Source: Variovorax sp. 770b2
Lineage (GTDB): Bacteria; Pseudomonadota; Gammaproteobacteria; Burkholderiales; Burkholderiaceae_C
NCBI RefSeq assembly: GCF_900115685.1
Contig: NZ_FOXJ01000001.1
Location: 1,459,796-1,523,795, forward strand
Reading direction: 5' to 3'
Length of the DNA stretch: 64,000 bases
The notes below the pieces were generated by a model. It made no database searches. It had not been told where the DNA came from and worked only from the letters and a program-made list of their open reading frames with translations. Positions 34,821 through 42,930 of the stretch are shown piece after piece. Position numbers and translations under genes: made by a program. Position 1 is the first letter of the stretch; each line of letters opens with the position of its first letter.

Positions 34821-35837
34821 TTGCTGCACACCGTGTCCTATTCGCTGTCCCTGCTCGACAAGAGCCTGATCCCCGAGGGCGCCGACGCTGCCCAGGCATT
34901 CCAGCACACGATCGCGCTGGCCCAGAGCGCCGAGCGCCTGGGCTACCGCCGCTACTGGCTCGCGGAGCATCACGGCAACCGCGGCTATGCCGGCTCGGCG
35001 CCCGAGGTGCTGGCCTCGCACGTGCTCGCCAAGACCTCGCGCATCCGCGTGGGCACCGGCGGCGTCATGCTTCAGCACTACAGCCCGTTCAAGGTCGCGG
35101 AGACCTTCCGGGTGCTCGCGTCGCTCGCGCCGGGCCGCGTGGACCTGGGGGTCGGCAAGGCGCCCGGTGGCCTGCCGCTGACCAGCAAGGCGTTGCAGTG
35201 GCTGCACGATCCGCTGAAGCAGAAGGAGGACTTCGCGGTGCGCCTCGCCGAGCTCGATGCGTTCCTGCACGACGGTGTCGCCGCGGACCATGCACTGGCC
35301 GGCGCGGTCGCCACGCCGAACCCTCCGCAGCTGCCGCAGCGCGTGCTGCTGGGCGGCACGCCCGAGAGCGCGACGCTCGCGGCGCGTCTCGGCTGGGAGT
35401 TCGTCTATGCAGGCCACTTCAACGGCGACCCGGTGAACATCGGGCAATCCATCGAGGCCTACCGCTCGGCCACCGGCCGCGCCCCTTTGCTCGCGCTCTT
35501 CGCCTTCGCGGCCGAGACGCACGAGAAGGCGGCCGAGCTCGTCGGTGCGCTGCGCAGCTTCAAGGTGCACCTGCCGGGCGGGCAGAGCGTGAACCTCGGG
35601 AGCCTGGAAGCCGCCGCCGAGTTCGCGCGACAGGCCGGCGTGACCGACTACCGCACCGAGGAGCGCCGTCCGCACGTGATCGCGGGCACCGCCGACGAAG
35701 TGCGCGGCGAGCTCGATGCGCTGAGCGGGCGCTACGGCATCGAGGAGTTCGTCATCGACATCCCCGTGGCCGGTTTTGCCGAACGCGCCACCGCCGTCGA
35801 ATTGCTGGCTCGGGCACGCGAACCCGCGCTGGCCTGA
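34821..35837 (+). CDS. LLM class flavin-dependent oxidoreductase (MsnO8/YtmO-type)
   Basis: Luciferase-like monooxygenase, 338 aa. Near the N-terminus YSLSLLDKSLIPEG is typical of the group 1 LLM proteins, with RYWLAEHHGN and GTGGVMLQHYSP following. No ATG is available; TTG 34821 has AAAGG 5 bp upstream and is used, while GTG 34833 would give the family-like start VSYSLSLLDK. The gene heads a set with an NtaA-type monooxygenase, acetyltransferase and amino-acid importer, resembling B. subtilis ytmO in the ytmI operon. Oxidation of a sulfur compound with FMNH2 is likely (inference). Confidence 0.85.
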   Translation: MLHTVSYSLSLLDKSLIPEGADAAQAFQHTIALAQSAERLGYRRYWLAEHHGNRGYAGSAPEVLASHVLAKTSRIRVGTGGVMLQHYSPFKVAETFRVLASLAPGRVDLGVGKAPGGLPLTSKALQWLHDPLKQKEDFAVRLAELDAFLHDGVAADHALAGAVATPNPPQLPQRVLLGGTPESATLAARLGWEFVYAGHFNGDPVNIGQSIEAYRSATGRAPLLALFAFAAETHEKAAELVGALRSFKVHLPGGQSVNLGSLEAAAEFARQAGVTDYRTEERRPHVIAGTADEVRGELDALSGRYGIEEFVIDIPVAGFAERATAVELLARAREPALA

Positions 35838-35884
35838 GCGCTTTCACCTCGGTTTCCTTTCCACCTCCAGAAGAACACATCGCG

Positions 35885-37225
35885 ATGAGCAACCTCAAGT
35901 TCGGCGTCATGCTGCAAGGGGCCGGCAGCCACATGAATTCATGGAAGCACCCGGGCGGTCCGGCCGATGCCAGCGTCAACCTCGACTTCTTCGTGCGCAC
36001 CGCGAAGAAGGCCGAAGACAACGGCATCGCCTTCGCCTTCGTGGCGGACGGGCTCTACATCAACGAGAAATCGATCCCGCACTTCCTCAACCGCTTCGAA
36101 CCGATCTCGATCCTGTCGGCGCTCGCGACCGTCACCTCGAAGATCGGCCTGGCGGGCACGGTCTCCAGCTCGTACAGCGATCCGTTCACGGTGGCGCGCC
36201 AGTTCGCCTCGCTCGACCTGATCAGCGGCGGACGCGCGGGCTGGAACGTGGTGACCACGCCGCTGGAAGGCAGCGCGAAGAACTACAGCCGCAACCATCC
36301 CGAGCACGCGCTGCGCTACGAGATCGCCGATGAGTACCTTGCCGTCACGCAGGGCCTGTGGGACAGCTGGGACGAAGACGCCTTCACGCGCAACCGCGAG
36401 ACGGGCCAGTTCTTCGACCGCGAGAAGCTGCACGCGCTGGACCACAAGGGGCGCTTCTTCCAGGTGGCGGGGCCGCTGAACATCCAGCGTTCGCCCCAAG
36501 GGCAGCCGGTGATCTTCCAGGCCGGCTCGTCGGATGCAGGCGTGGGCCTCGCGGGCAAGTACGCGGATGCGGTGTTCACCCATTCGCCTTCGATCGAGGA
36601 AACGCGCGCCTTCCTGAAACAGGTGAAGGCCAGTGCGGTGGCGCAAGGCCGGCAGGCCGACGACGTGAAGATCTTTCCCGGCATCGGCCCCGTTGTCGCC
36701 GCCACTGAAGAGGAGGCCGAGGCCAAGTACCGAGCCATTCGCGAACTGCTGACCATCGAGGAAGCGCTGGCCTACCTGGGACGCTTCTTCGACCATCACG
36801 ACTTCAGCCAGTACCCGCTGGACGAGGCCTTTCCCGAACTGGGCGACATCGGCCGCAACAGCTTCCGCTCGACCACCGACCGCATCAAGGCCAAGGCGAA
36901 GGCCGGCGGCCAGACCTTGCGCGAGGTGGCGCTCGAAGTCGCCACGCCGCGCACGCAGTTCGTGGGCACCGGCGAGCGCATTGCCGACGAGATCATCCGC
37001 TGGGTGGACGAGGGCGCGGCGGACGGCTTCATCCTGGGTTTCCCGGTGCTGGGGCAGGGGCTGGACGACTTCATCGAGTTCGTCGTGCCCGTGCTGGTGG
37101 CGCGCGGCCGCTACCAGCGCGAGCTGCCCGGGCAGACGCTGCGCGACCACCTCGGCCTGCCGCGCAAGGCGAGCCGCCATGCGGTGGCAGACAGCGCCAT
37201 CGACGCCACGCGAAAGGCCGCGTGA
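35885..37225 (+). CDS. NtaA/SnaA/DszA-type FMN-dependent monooxygenase
   Basis: 446-aa TIM-barrel monooxygenase that uses reduced FMN from a separate reductase. The N-terminus KFGVMLQGAGSHMNSWKHPG, AGTVSSSYSDPFTVARQFAS, and SGGRAGWNVVTTPLEGSAKN are hallmarks of the nitrilotriacetate/dibenzothiophene-sulfone monooxygenase group. In Bacillus, the homologues YtnJ and YxeK act in breakdown of N-acetylated S-modified cysteines. The stop codon overlaps the start of the acetyltransferase gene, indicating coupling. Confidence 0.92.
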   Translation: MSNLKFGVMLQGAGSHMNSWKHPGGPADASVNLDFFVRTAKKAEDNGIAFAFVADGLYINEKSIPHFLNRFEPISILSALATVTSKIGLAGTVSSSYSDPFTVARQFASLDLISGGRAGWNVVTTPLEGSAKNYSRNHPEHALRYEIADEYLAVTQGLWDSWDEDAFTRNRETGQFFDREKLHALDHKGRFFQVAGPLNIQRSPQGQPVIFQAGSSDAGVGLAGKYADAVFTHSPSIEETRAFLKQVKASAVAQGRQADDVKIFPGIGPVVAATEEEAEAKYRAIRELLTIEEALAYLGRFFDHHDFSQYPLDEAFPELGDIGRNSFRSTTDRIKAKAKAGGQTLREVALEVATPRTQFVGTGERIADEIIRWVDEGAADGFILGFPVLGQGLDDFIEFVVPVLVARGRYQRELPGQTLRDHLGLPRKASRHAVADSAIDATRKAA

Positions 37226-37761
37226 TGAGCGAACAGTTCGTCTACACCACGCCGCTCGACCCGCGCGCCCAACCGCTGCTGGAAGGCCTGAGCTTCGAGT
37301 ACGACAGCCGCTACGGCGACGTGCTGCGCGAGCCCGGCGCGCCGCGAGAGATCGACCGCTATCCGCCCGAGGTGTTCGCACCGCCGCACGGCAACTTCGT
37401 GCTGCTGCTGCGAGACGGCATCGCCATCGGTGGCGGTGCCTTCATGCGGCATGACGAACGCACCGCCGAGCTCAAGCGCGTATGGACGCGCACCGACCTG
37501 CGCCGGCAGGGCCTGGCGAGCAAGGTGCTGCTGGAGCTGGAGGCGCAGGTGCGGCGCCAGGGCTACGAGCGCATCTACCTCACGACCGGATTTCGCCAGC
37601 CCGAGGCCGTGGGCCTGTACCGCGGCCATGGCTACACCGCGCTCTTCGAAGAAGCGGCGGACCCCGAGGTTCCGCGCAAGCTGCCGTTCGAAAAGCACCT
37701 GGTGGTGCCGCGCCATCACGGCCAGAGCGCCACGGCGTCGAGCGAGGCGGTGCAGCGATGA
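37225..37761 (+). CDS. GNAT family N-acetyltransferase
   Basis: 178-aa cytoplasmic acetyltransferase. The acetyl-CoA binding motif appears as [20 protein letters not shown], and the C-terminal GYTALFEE fits the fold. A GTG at 37222 is also in frame; ATG 37225 overlaps the previous stop. In the analogous Bacillus operons a GNAT enzyme (YtmI/SnaA, SnaB) acetylates S-(2-succino)cysteine or S-alkyl-cysteine before monooxygenase attack; the same role is proposed here. Overlaps the transporter gene by 4 bp. Confidence 0.85.
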   Translation: MSEQFVYTTPLDPRAQPLLEGLSFEYDSRYGDVLREPGAPREIDRYPPEVFAPPHGNFVLLLRDGIAIGGGAFMRHDERTAELKRVWTRTDLRRQGLASKVLLELEAQVRRQGYERIYLTTGFRQPEAVGLYRGHGYTALFEEAADPEVPRKLPFEKHLVVPRHHGQSATASSEAVQR

Positions 37762-39596
37762 ACACGACCACGCTCCTGGACGTCGGCCCCGAGCCGAGAA
37801 ACCCGGTACCGACCCGCCCCGTGGCCCGGCCCGAGCCTTCGGCGCCGCAGCAGGCCGCGCCGGCCAAGGGCGACTACTCGCACTTGCGCGTGGTGCCTGC
37901 GAAGTACCCGGCGCGCACGGTGGGCACCGTGTTCGCGGTGCTGCTCATCGGCATCGCGCTGCATTCGGTGCTGACCAATCCGCGCTGGGGCTGGGGCGTT
38001 TTCGCCGGGTGGTTCTTCGCCGAGCCGGTGCTCGCCGGGCTCGGCCGCACGCTGCTGCTGACGGCATTGGGCGCGGTGTCCGGCTTCGTGCTGGGCACCG
38101 GGCTCGCGCTCGCACGCGTCTCGCGCTCGCCGCTGCTGGCGCGGCTGTCGTGGGTGTTCACCTGGCTCTTCCGCTCGGTGCCGATCATCGTGCTGCTGTT
38201 GATCATCAACAACCTGGGCTATCTCTACGAGACGGTGGCGCTGGGCATTCCGGGCACCGACATCACCTTCTTCTCGTACCCGACCACGCAACTGATCAGC
38301 CCGTTCATCGCCGCGCTGCTGGGCCTTACGCTGAACCAGGCGGCCTTCGCCTCGGAGATCGTGCGCGGCGGCATTCTTTCGGTGGAGCAGGGGCAGCTCG
38401 AGGCGGCGGCGGCGCTGGGCCTTTCGCGCAGGCGCCAGGCCTTTCGCATCGTGCTGCCGCAGGCGATGCGGACCATCCTGCCGACGGCGTTCAACGACAT
38501 CATCGGCCTGGCCAAGGGCACGTCGAACCTCTACATCCTCGCGCTGCCCGAGCTGTTCTACACGATCCAGATCATCTACCGGCGCAACCTGGAAGTGATT
38601 CCGCTCCTGATGGTGGCCACGGTCTGGTACCTGGTGATCCTCACGGTGCTGTCGGTCGCGCAGCACTACATCGAGCGGCATTTCTCGCGCGGCGCGCTGC
38701 GCAATCCGCCGCGCTCGCGGCTGGCTGGCGTGGCGCGCGGGCTCTGGCGGTCGAGGGCGCCGGTGGCGGCCGAAGCGGTGGTGGCCGCGCCGCCCGCACC
38801 GGTGCTGGTGCCGCGCTGGACCGACCCGCTCACGCTGGGCGGCGAGGTCACGATCCACGGTGTCTCCAAGAGCTTCGGCGCGCTCAAGGTGCTCGACGAG
38901 GTGACGCTCACTGTGCCGCGGGGCAGCGTGACGGTGATCCTCGGGCAGTCCGGCTCGGGCAAGTCGACGCTGCTGCGCGCCATCAACCACCTGGAGCGCG
39001 TGGACGACGGCTTCATCGCCATCGACGGCGAACTCATCGGCTACCGGCGCGACGAGGACACGCTGTACGAACTGCACGAGAAAGAGATCCTCAAGCGCCG
39101 TGTCGATGTCGGCATGGTGTTCCAGAACTTCAACCTGTTCCCGCACCTGACGGTGCTGGAGAACATCGTCGAGGCGCCGATGTCGGTGCACGGCCTCGCG
39201 CGTGCGGAGGCCGAGGCGCTGGCATCGGAGCTGCTCGTTCGCGTGGGCCTGGGCGACAAGACGCATGCCTATCCGCGCCAGCTCTCGGGCGGGCAGCAGC
39301 AGCGCGTGGCCATCGCCCGCGCGCTCGCGCTCAAGCCCAAGGTGCTGCTGTTCGACGAGCCCACCTCCGCGCTGGACCCCGAGCTGGTGGGCGAGGTGCT
39401 GGCGGTCATCAAGGAGCTCGCGCGCTCGGGCACCACGCTGGTCATCGTGACGCACGAGATCGGCTTTGCCCGCGAGGTGGCCGACACCATCGTCTTCATG
39501 GAGCAGGGCCGCATCCTGGAAACCGGCACGCCCGACAAGGTGTTCAACGCGCCTTCGCATCCGCGCACGGCCGAGTTCCTGGCCAAGGTTCTCTGA
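37758..39596 (+). CDS. Amino-acid ABC transporter, permease-ATPase fusion
   Basis: 612-aa fused transporter. The N-terminal permease part (about 55-310) has five or six helices with the HisM-type loop [21 protein letters not shown] Pro/Ala linker (about 320-355) joins a GlnQ/HisP-type ATPase (about 360-612) with Walker [10 protein letters not shown], signature [13 protein letters not shown] and Walker [15 protein letters not shown]. Permease and ATPase are usually separate genes in this family. As the only permease gene, it would work as a homodimer. Two binding protein genes follow, so one core may serve two receptors. Likely substrate is a cystine-like or S-substituted amino acid (context inference). 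Confidence 0.9.
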   Translation: MNTTTLLDVGPEPRNPVPTRPVARPEPSAPQQAAPAKGDYSHLRVVPAKYPARTVGTVFAVLLIGIALHSVLTNPRWGWGVFAGWFFAEPVLAGLGRTLLLTALGAVSGFVLGTGLALARVSRSPLLARLSWVFTWLFRSVPIIVLLLIINNLGYLYETVALGIPGTDITFFSYPTTQLISPFIAALLGLTLNQAAFASEIVRGGILSVEQGQLEAAAALGLSRRRQAFRIVLPQAMRTILPTAFNDIIGLAKGTSNLYILALPELFYTIQIIYRRNLEVIPLLMVATVWYLVILTVLSVAQHYIERHFSRGALRNPPRSRLAGVARGLWRSRAPVAAEAVVAAPPAPVLVPRWTDPLTLGGEVTIHGVSKSFGALKVLDEVTLTVPRGSVTVILGQSGSGKSTLLRAINHLERVDDGFIAIDGELIGYRRDEDTLYELHEKEILKRRVDVGMVFQNFNLFPHLTVLENIVEAPMSVHGLARAEAEALASELLVRVGLGDKTHAYPRQLSGGQQQRVAIARALALKPKVLLFDEPTSALDPELVGEVLAVIKELARSGTTLVIVTHEIGFAREVADTIVFMEQGRILETGTPDKVFNAPSHPRTAEFLAKVL

Positions 39597-39628
39597 TTCT
39601 TTTTTTCCCCCGACTGAAGTCCTTCCCA

Positions 39629-40561
39629 ATGATCCATCGCAAGAACATCCTCTCCGCGCTCCTGGGCGCCGCCATGCTGCTGCCGCTGCTTCCCTTGGCG
39701 GCCTCGGCGCAGCCCGCCACCGACCTGAGCCCCGAGCAGGCCGGCCGGCCGCGCGCGCAGAAGCTGGACGAGGCCGTCAAGCTCGCCAAGGATTTCAGGT
39801 TCCAGAAGGAGGGCGTTCTCGTCGTCGGCACCACCACCGGCCGCCTGCCGTTCGCCGCCTACGCGACCGACACCAAGACGCCCGTGGGCAACGCGCCCGA
39901 CATCGCGCAGCTGGTGGCCGACAGCCTCGGGCGCAAGCTCGAGCTCGTGTCCACCGCCTGGGCCGACTGGCCGCTGGGCCTGCAGTCGGGCAAGTTCGAC
40001 GTGGTGGTGTCCAACGTGACGGTGACCGAGGAGCGCAAGGAGAAGTTCGATTTCTCCACCTATCGCAACGACCAGCTGGGCATCTACGTGAAGTCCGACA
40101 GCAAGCTGGGCGCGATCAAGGAGCCGAAGGACATCGCGGGCCTCAGGCTCATCGTCGCAGCCAGCACGAACCAGGAGCAGATCCTCCTGCGCTGGAACAA
40201 GCAGAACGTGGCCGCGGGCTTGAAGCCCGTGGAGATCCAGTACTACGACGACGATGTGGTGCAGCGCCTGGCCCTGCAGTCGGGCCGCGCCGATGCGTAT
40301 GTCGGCCCCAACGCCATCGCGGCCTACGAGGCGCGCGACGGCAAGACGCGGCTCGCGGGCCTGGTCTCCGGCGGCTGGCCGCTGAATGCGGAGATCGCCG
40401 TGACCTCGCGCAAGGGCTCGGGCATCGCCGAGGCCATCACGGTGGCGCTGAACGCGCAGATCAAGAACGGCAACTACGCCAAGGCGCTCTCGCGCTGGAG
40501 CCTGGGCTCCGAGGCGATCGAGGTGGCGCGCACCAACCCGCCCGGCCTGCCGAAGAACTGA
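39629..40561 (+). CDS. Periplasmic amino-acid-binding protein 1
   Basis: 310-aa exported binding protein of the polar amino-acid class, with a clear Sec signal peptide (hydrophobic LLGAAMLLPLLPLA, cleavage near ASAQ). Typical segments are DWPLGLQSGKFDVVVSNVTV, then KEKFDFSTYR. It is a close paralogue of the protein encoded next (shared KEKFDFSTYR, EIQYYDDDV-like and NPPGLPK ends). Presumed receptor for the fused permease-ATPase. Confidence 0.9.
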   Translation: MIHRKNILSALLGAAMLLPLLPLAASAQPATDLSPEQAGRPRAQKLDEAVKLAKDFRFQKEGVLVVGTTTGRLPFAAYATDTKTPVGNAPDIAQLVADSLGRKLELVSTAWADWPLGLQSGKFDVVVSNVTVTEERKEKFDFSTYRNDQLGIYVKSDSKLGAIKEPKDIAGLRLIVAASTNQEQILLRWNKQNVAAGLKPVEIQYYDDDVVQRLALQSGRADAYVGPNAIAAYEARDGKTRLAGLVSGGWPLNAEIAVTSRKGSGIAEAITVALNAQIKNGNYAKALSRWSLGSEAIEVARTNPPGLPKN

Positions 40562-40573
40562 GGGCGCGCCACC

Positions 40574-41500
40574 ATGTCTTTCAGCAGCAAAGCCGGCGCA
40601 CTGGTCGCCTTCGGTTTCATCGCGATGACGGCGGCACACGCTGCCGACAAATTCGACTTCAGCCCCGAGCAGAAGGGGCGCCTGCACACGGGCAAGGACG
40701 CGGAGGCGGTCAACGCCATTCCGCCCAGCTTCAAGTTCGTGAAGGAGGGCGTGCTGACCATCGCGATCGCGCCGTTCGCGCCGCCCATCTCCACCTACGC
40801 CACCGATGCGAAGACGGTCGTGGGCTTCGACCCCGACTTCGCGCTCCTCATTGCCGAATCGCTGGGCCTGAAGCTCGAACTGCAGCCGGTCGCCTGGCCC
40901 GACTGGCCGCTGGGTCTGGCCTCGGGCAAGTACGACGCGGTGATCTCCAACGTGGGCGTGACCGAGCAGCGCAAGGAGAAGTTCGATTTCTCCACCTACC
41001 GGCTCGGCCTGCACGGCTTCTATGTGCGCACGGACAGCACCATCAAGTCCATCAAGGCGCCGAAGGACGTGGCGGGCCTGAAGCTCACGACCGGCGCCGG
41101 CACGAACCAGGAACGCATCCTGCTCGAATGGGACCGGCAGAACGTGGCCGCGGGGCTCAAGCCGATCGCGATCCAGTACTACGACGACGATGTGACGCGC
41201 TGGCTGGCGGTGACCACGAAACGCGTCGATGCCAACTTCAATCCCAACGCGCCGCAGGCCTACGAGGCGGCGAAGAACGGGCAGCTGCGGCTGGTCGGCA
41301 CGGTGAACGCGGGCTGGCCGTTGAAGTCGGACGTGGCGATTGCCACGCGCAAGGGCAGCGGCCTGGCCACGGCGCTGAGCGTCGCGGCCAACAACCTGAT
41401 CCGCAACGGCACCTACGGCAAGGCACTCGCGCGCTGGAGCCTCACGGAAGAGGCGCTGCCCAGGTCCGAGATCAATCCACCCGGTCTGCCCAAGTTCTGA
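40574..41500 (+). CDS. Periplasmic amino-acid-binding protein 2
   Basis: 308-aa paralogue of the preceding binding protein, with a shorter signal peptide ending MTAAHAA. Both carry an unusual conserved insertion near the mature N-terminus (FSPEQKGRLHTGKDAEAVN here) before the standard binding fold. The tandem duplication probably widened the substrate range of the single transporter. 12-bp gap from the previous gene, 2-bp gap to the next. Confidence 0.9.
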   Translation: MSFSSKAGALVAFGFIAMTAAHAADKFDFSPEQKGRLHTGKDAEAVNAIPPSFKFVKEGVLTIAIAPFAPPISTYATDAKTVVGFDPDFALLIAESLGLKLELQPVAWPDWPLGLASGKYDAVISNVGVTEQRKEKFDFSTYRLGLHGFYVRTDSTIKSIKAPKDVAGLKLTTGAGTNQERILLEWDRQNVAAGLKPIAIQYYDDDVTRWLAVTTKRVDANFNPNAPQAYEAAKNGQLRLVGTVNAGWPLKSDVAIATRKGSGLATALSVAANNLIRNGTYGKALARWSLTEEALPRSEINPPGLPKF

Positions 41501-41502
41501 AG

Positions 41503-42549
41503 ATGGCCATCCATCACATCGGCTTTCTCACGCCCGGCAACTACGCCGAGACGAATCCGCTGGCCGGCCTCGAGGCGACGCTCGCGCTCTTCGAATTCGG
41601 CGAGCGGCGCGGCTTCGACAGCGCCTGGGTGCGGCAGCGGCACCTGGAGCGCGGCGTGTCGTCGGCCACGACCATCCTGGCGGCCGCGACGCAGCGCACG
41701 CGCCGCATCGAACTGGGCGCCGCGGTGATCCAGATGGGCTACGAGAACCCATTTCGCCTGGCCGAAGACCTGGCCACCGTCGACGTGCTCTCGCGCGGCC
41801 GGCTGCAGGTGGGCCTGAGCGCGGGCGTGCCGCCGCATGGCGCGCTCCTGGGCAGCCGCTTCTACGACGCGGCGCCGAACACCATCGACTTCACGCACAA
41901 GCGCGTGGCGCGCCTGAGGGCCAACCTGGAGGACGTGCTGCTCGGCGACGAGGACACCTTCGTCGAATCGGCCGGCGGGCGCGTGCGTCCGCGCGTGCAG
42001 CCCTATGCGCCCGGGCTGGTCGACCGGCTCTGGTATGGCGGCGGATCGCTGCGCTCGGCCGAATGGGCGGGGCGCAACGGCTTCAACCTGCTGCTGGGCA
42101 ACGTGCTTTCGGGCGAGCACACGGATGACTTCCTGCAGGCGCAATCGGCGCTCATCGAGCGCTACCGCGCGAGCGAAGCCGCACCGCGCGCGGGACGTGT
42201 GGCGCTGGGCCGCGTGATCGTGCCGCTGGATGGCGCCGATGCGGCCACGCGAAGGCGCTACCGCGAGTTCGCCGCGGGCCGCATCGAGCGCACGCTCACG
42301 CCGCAGGGCGAGCGGCGAACGCTCTTCGCGACAGACCTGGTGGGCACGTCCGACGAAATCCTGGAGCAACTTCGCAAGGACCCGGTGCTGCCGCAGGTGA
42401 GCGAGCTGCGCGTGGAACTGCCCTACAACTTCGCGGGCGAGGCGTACGAGCAGATCCTGGACGACATCGCGCGCCGCATTGCGCCGGAGCTCGGATGGCG
42501 GTCGCCGGTTGCGACGGCGGCGCTCGAAGAAACACTGGAGGCCGGATAA
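41503..42549 (+). CDS. LLM class flavin-dependent oxidoreductase
   Basis: 348-aa luciferase-like monooxygenase beginning AIHHIGFLTPGNYAETNPL, with FDSAWVRQRHLERGVSS and RLQVGLSAGVPP typical of the fold. It is the third flavin monooxygenase of the cluster and the last gene before a strong terminator. No flavin reductase gene is in the cluster, so reduced FMN must come from elsewhere. Confidence 0.87.
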   Translation: MAIHHIGFLTPGNYAETNPLAGLEATLALFEFGERRGFDSAWVRQRHLERGVSSATTILAAATQRTRRIELGAAVIQMGYENPFRLAEDLATVDVLSRGRLQVGLSAGVPPHGALLGSRFYDAAPNTIDFTHKRVARLRANLEDVLLGDEDTFVESAGGRVRPRVQPYAPGLVDRLWYGGGSLRSAEWAGRNGFNLLLGNVLSGEHTDDFLQAQSALIERYRASEAAPRAGRVALGRVIVPLDGADAATRRRYREFAAGRIERTLTPQGERRTLFATDLVGTSDEILEQLRKDPVLPQVSELRVELPYNFAGEAYEQILDDIARRIAPELGWRSPVATAALEETLEAG

Positions 42550-42632
42550 GAAAATCTGGAAGGCCGGACTGGATGAGTTCGAGGTGAGTCGGAGTCGGGT
42601 TGTCTTCCTGCCAGCCTGATGGACGACTTTTA

Positions 42633-42657
42633 ACGGGCCTTCGGGCCCGTTTTTTTT
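42633..42657 (+). terminator. Rho-independent terminator
   Basis: Perfect 7-bp stem ACGGGCC / GGCCCGT closed by a TTCG tetraloop and followed by a run of eight T. It ends the 34821-42549 gene set and is the clearest terminator in the window. Confidence 0.92.
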
Positions 42658-42675
42658 GGGGGGGCGCTGCCAGCT

Positions 42676-42921
42676 TCAGTCGCGGTCGATGAAGACGCCC
42701 GCGCACAGCGCGATGCCCACGACGTAGAGCAACCACGTCCACGGGACCGCGTAGGGATAGAGCATCAACGCCACGCCGAGCCACTTGCTGCGCCGGCGGC
42801 CGGAGCGCTTGCCCCACCGGTAGGCCGCGATTCCGGCGAGGCCGAACAGCACGGCGCCGAAGATGTAGGCCGGGCTCGGCAGCGTGATGCCGAGCGACTG
42901 CAATGCTTGCAAGTTGTCCAT
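42676..42921 (-). CDS. Small membrane protein of unknown function
   Basis: 81-aa protein with two hydrophobic segments (about residues 16-36 and 48-76) separated by a basic loop KRSGRRRSKW. It resembles small conserved membrane proteins of Xanthomonadaceae/Comamonadaceae, but no function is known. It follows the lipase-like gene by 9 bp on the same strand. Confidence 0.7.
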   Translation of the reverse strand: MDNLQALQSLGITLPSPAYIFGAVLFGLAGIAAYRWGKRSGRRRSKWLGVALMLYPYAVPWTWLLYVVGIALCAGVFIDRD

Positions 42922-42930
42922 GGGGGGCTA

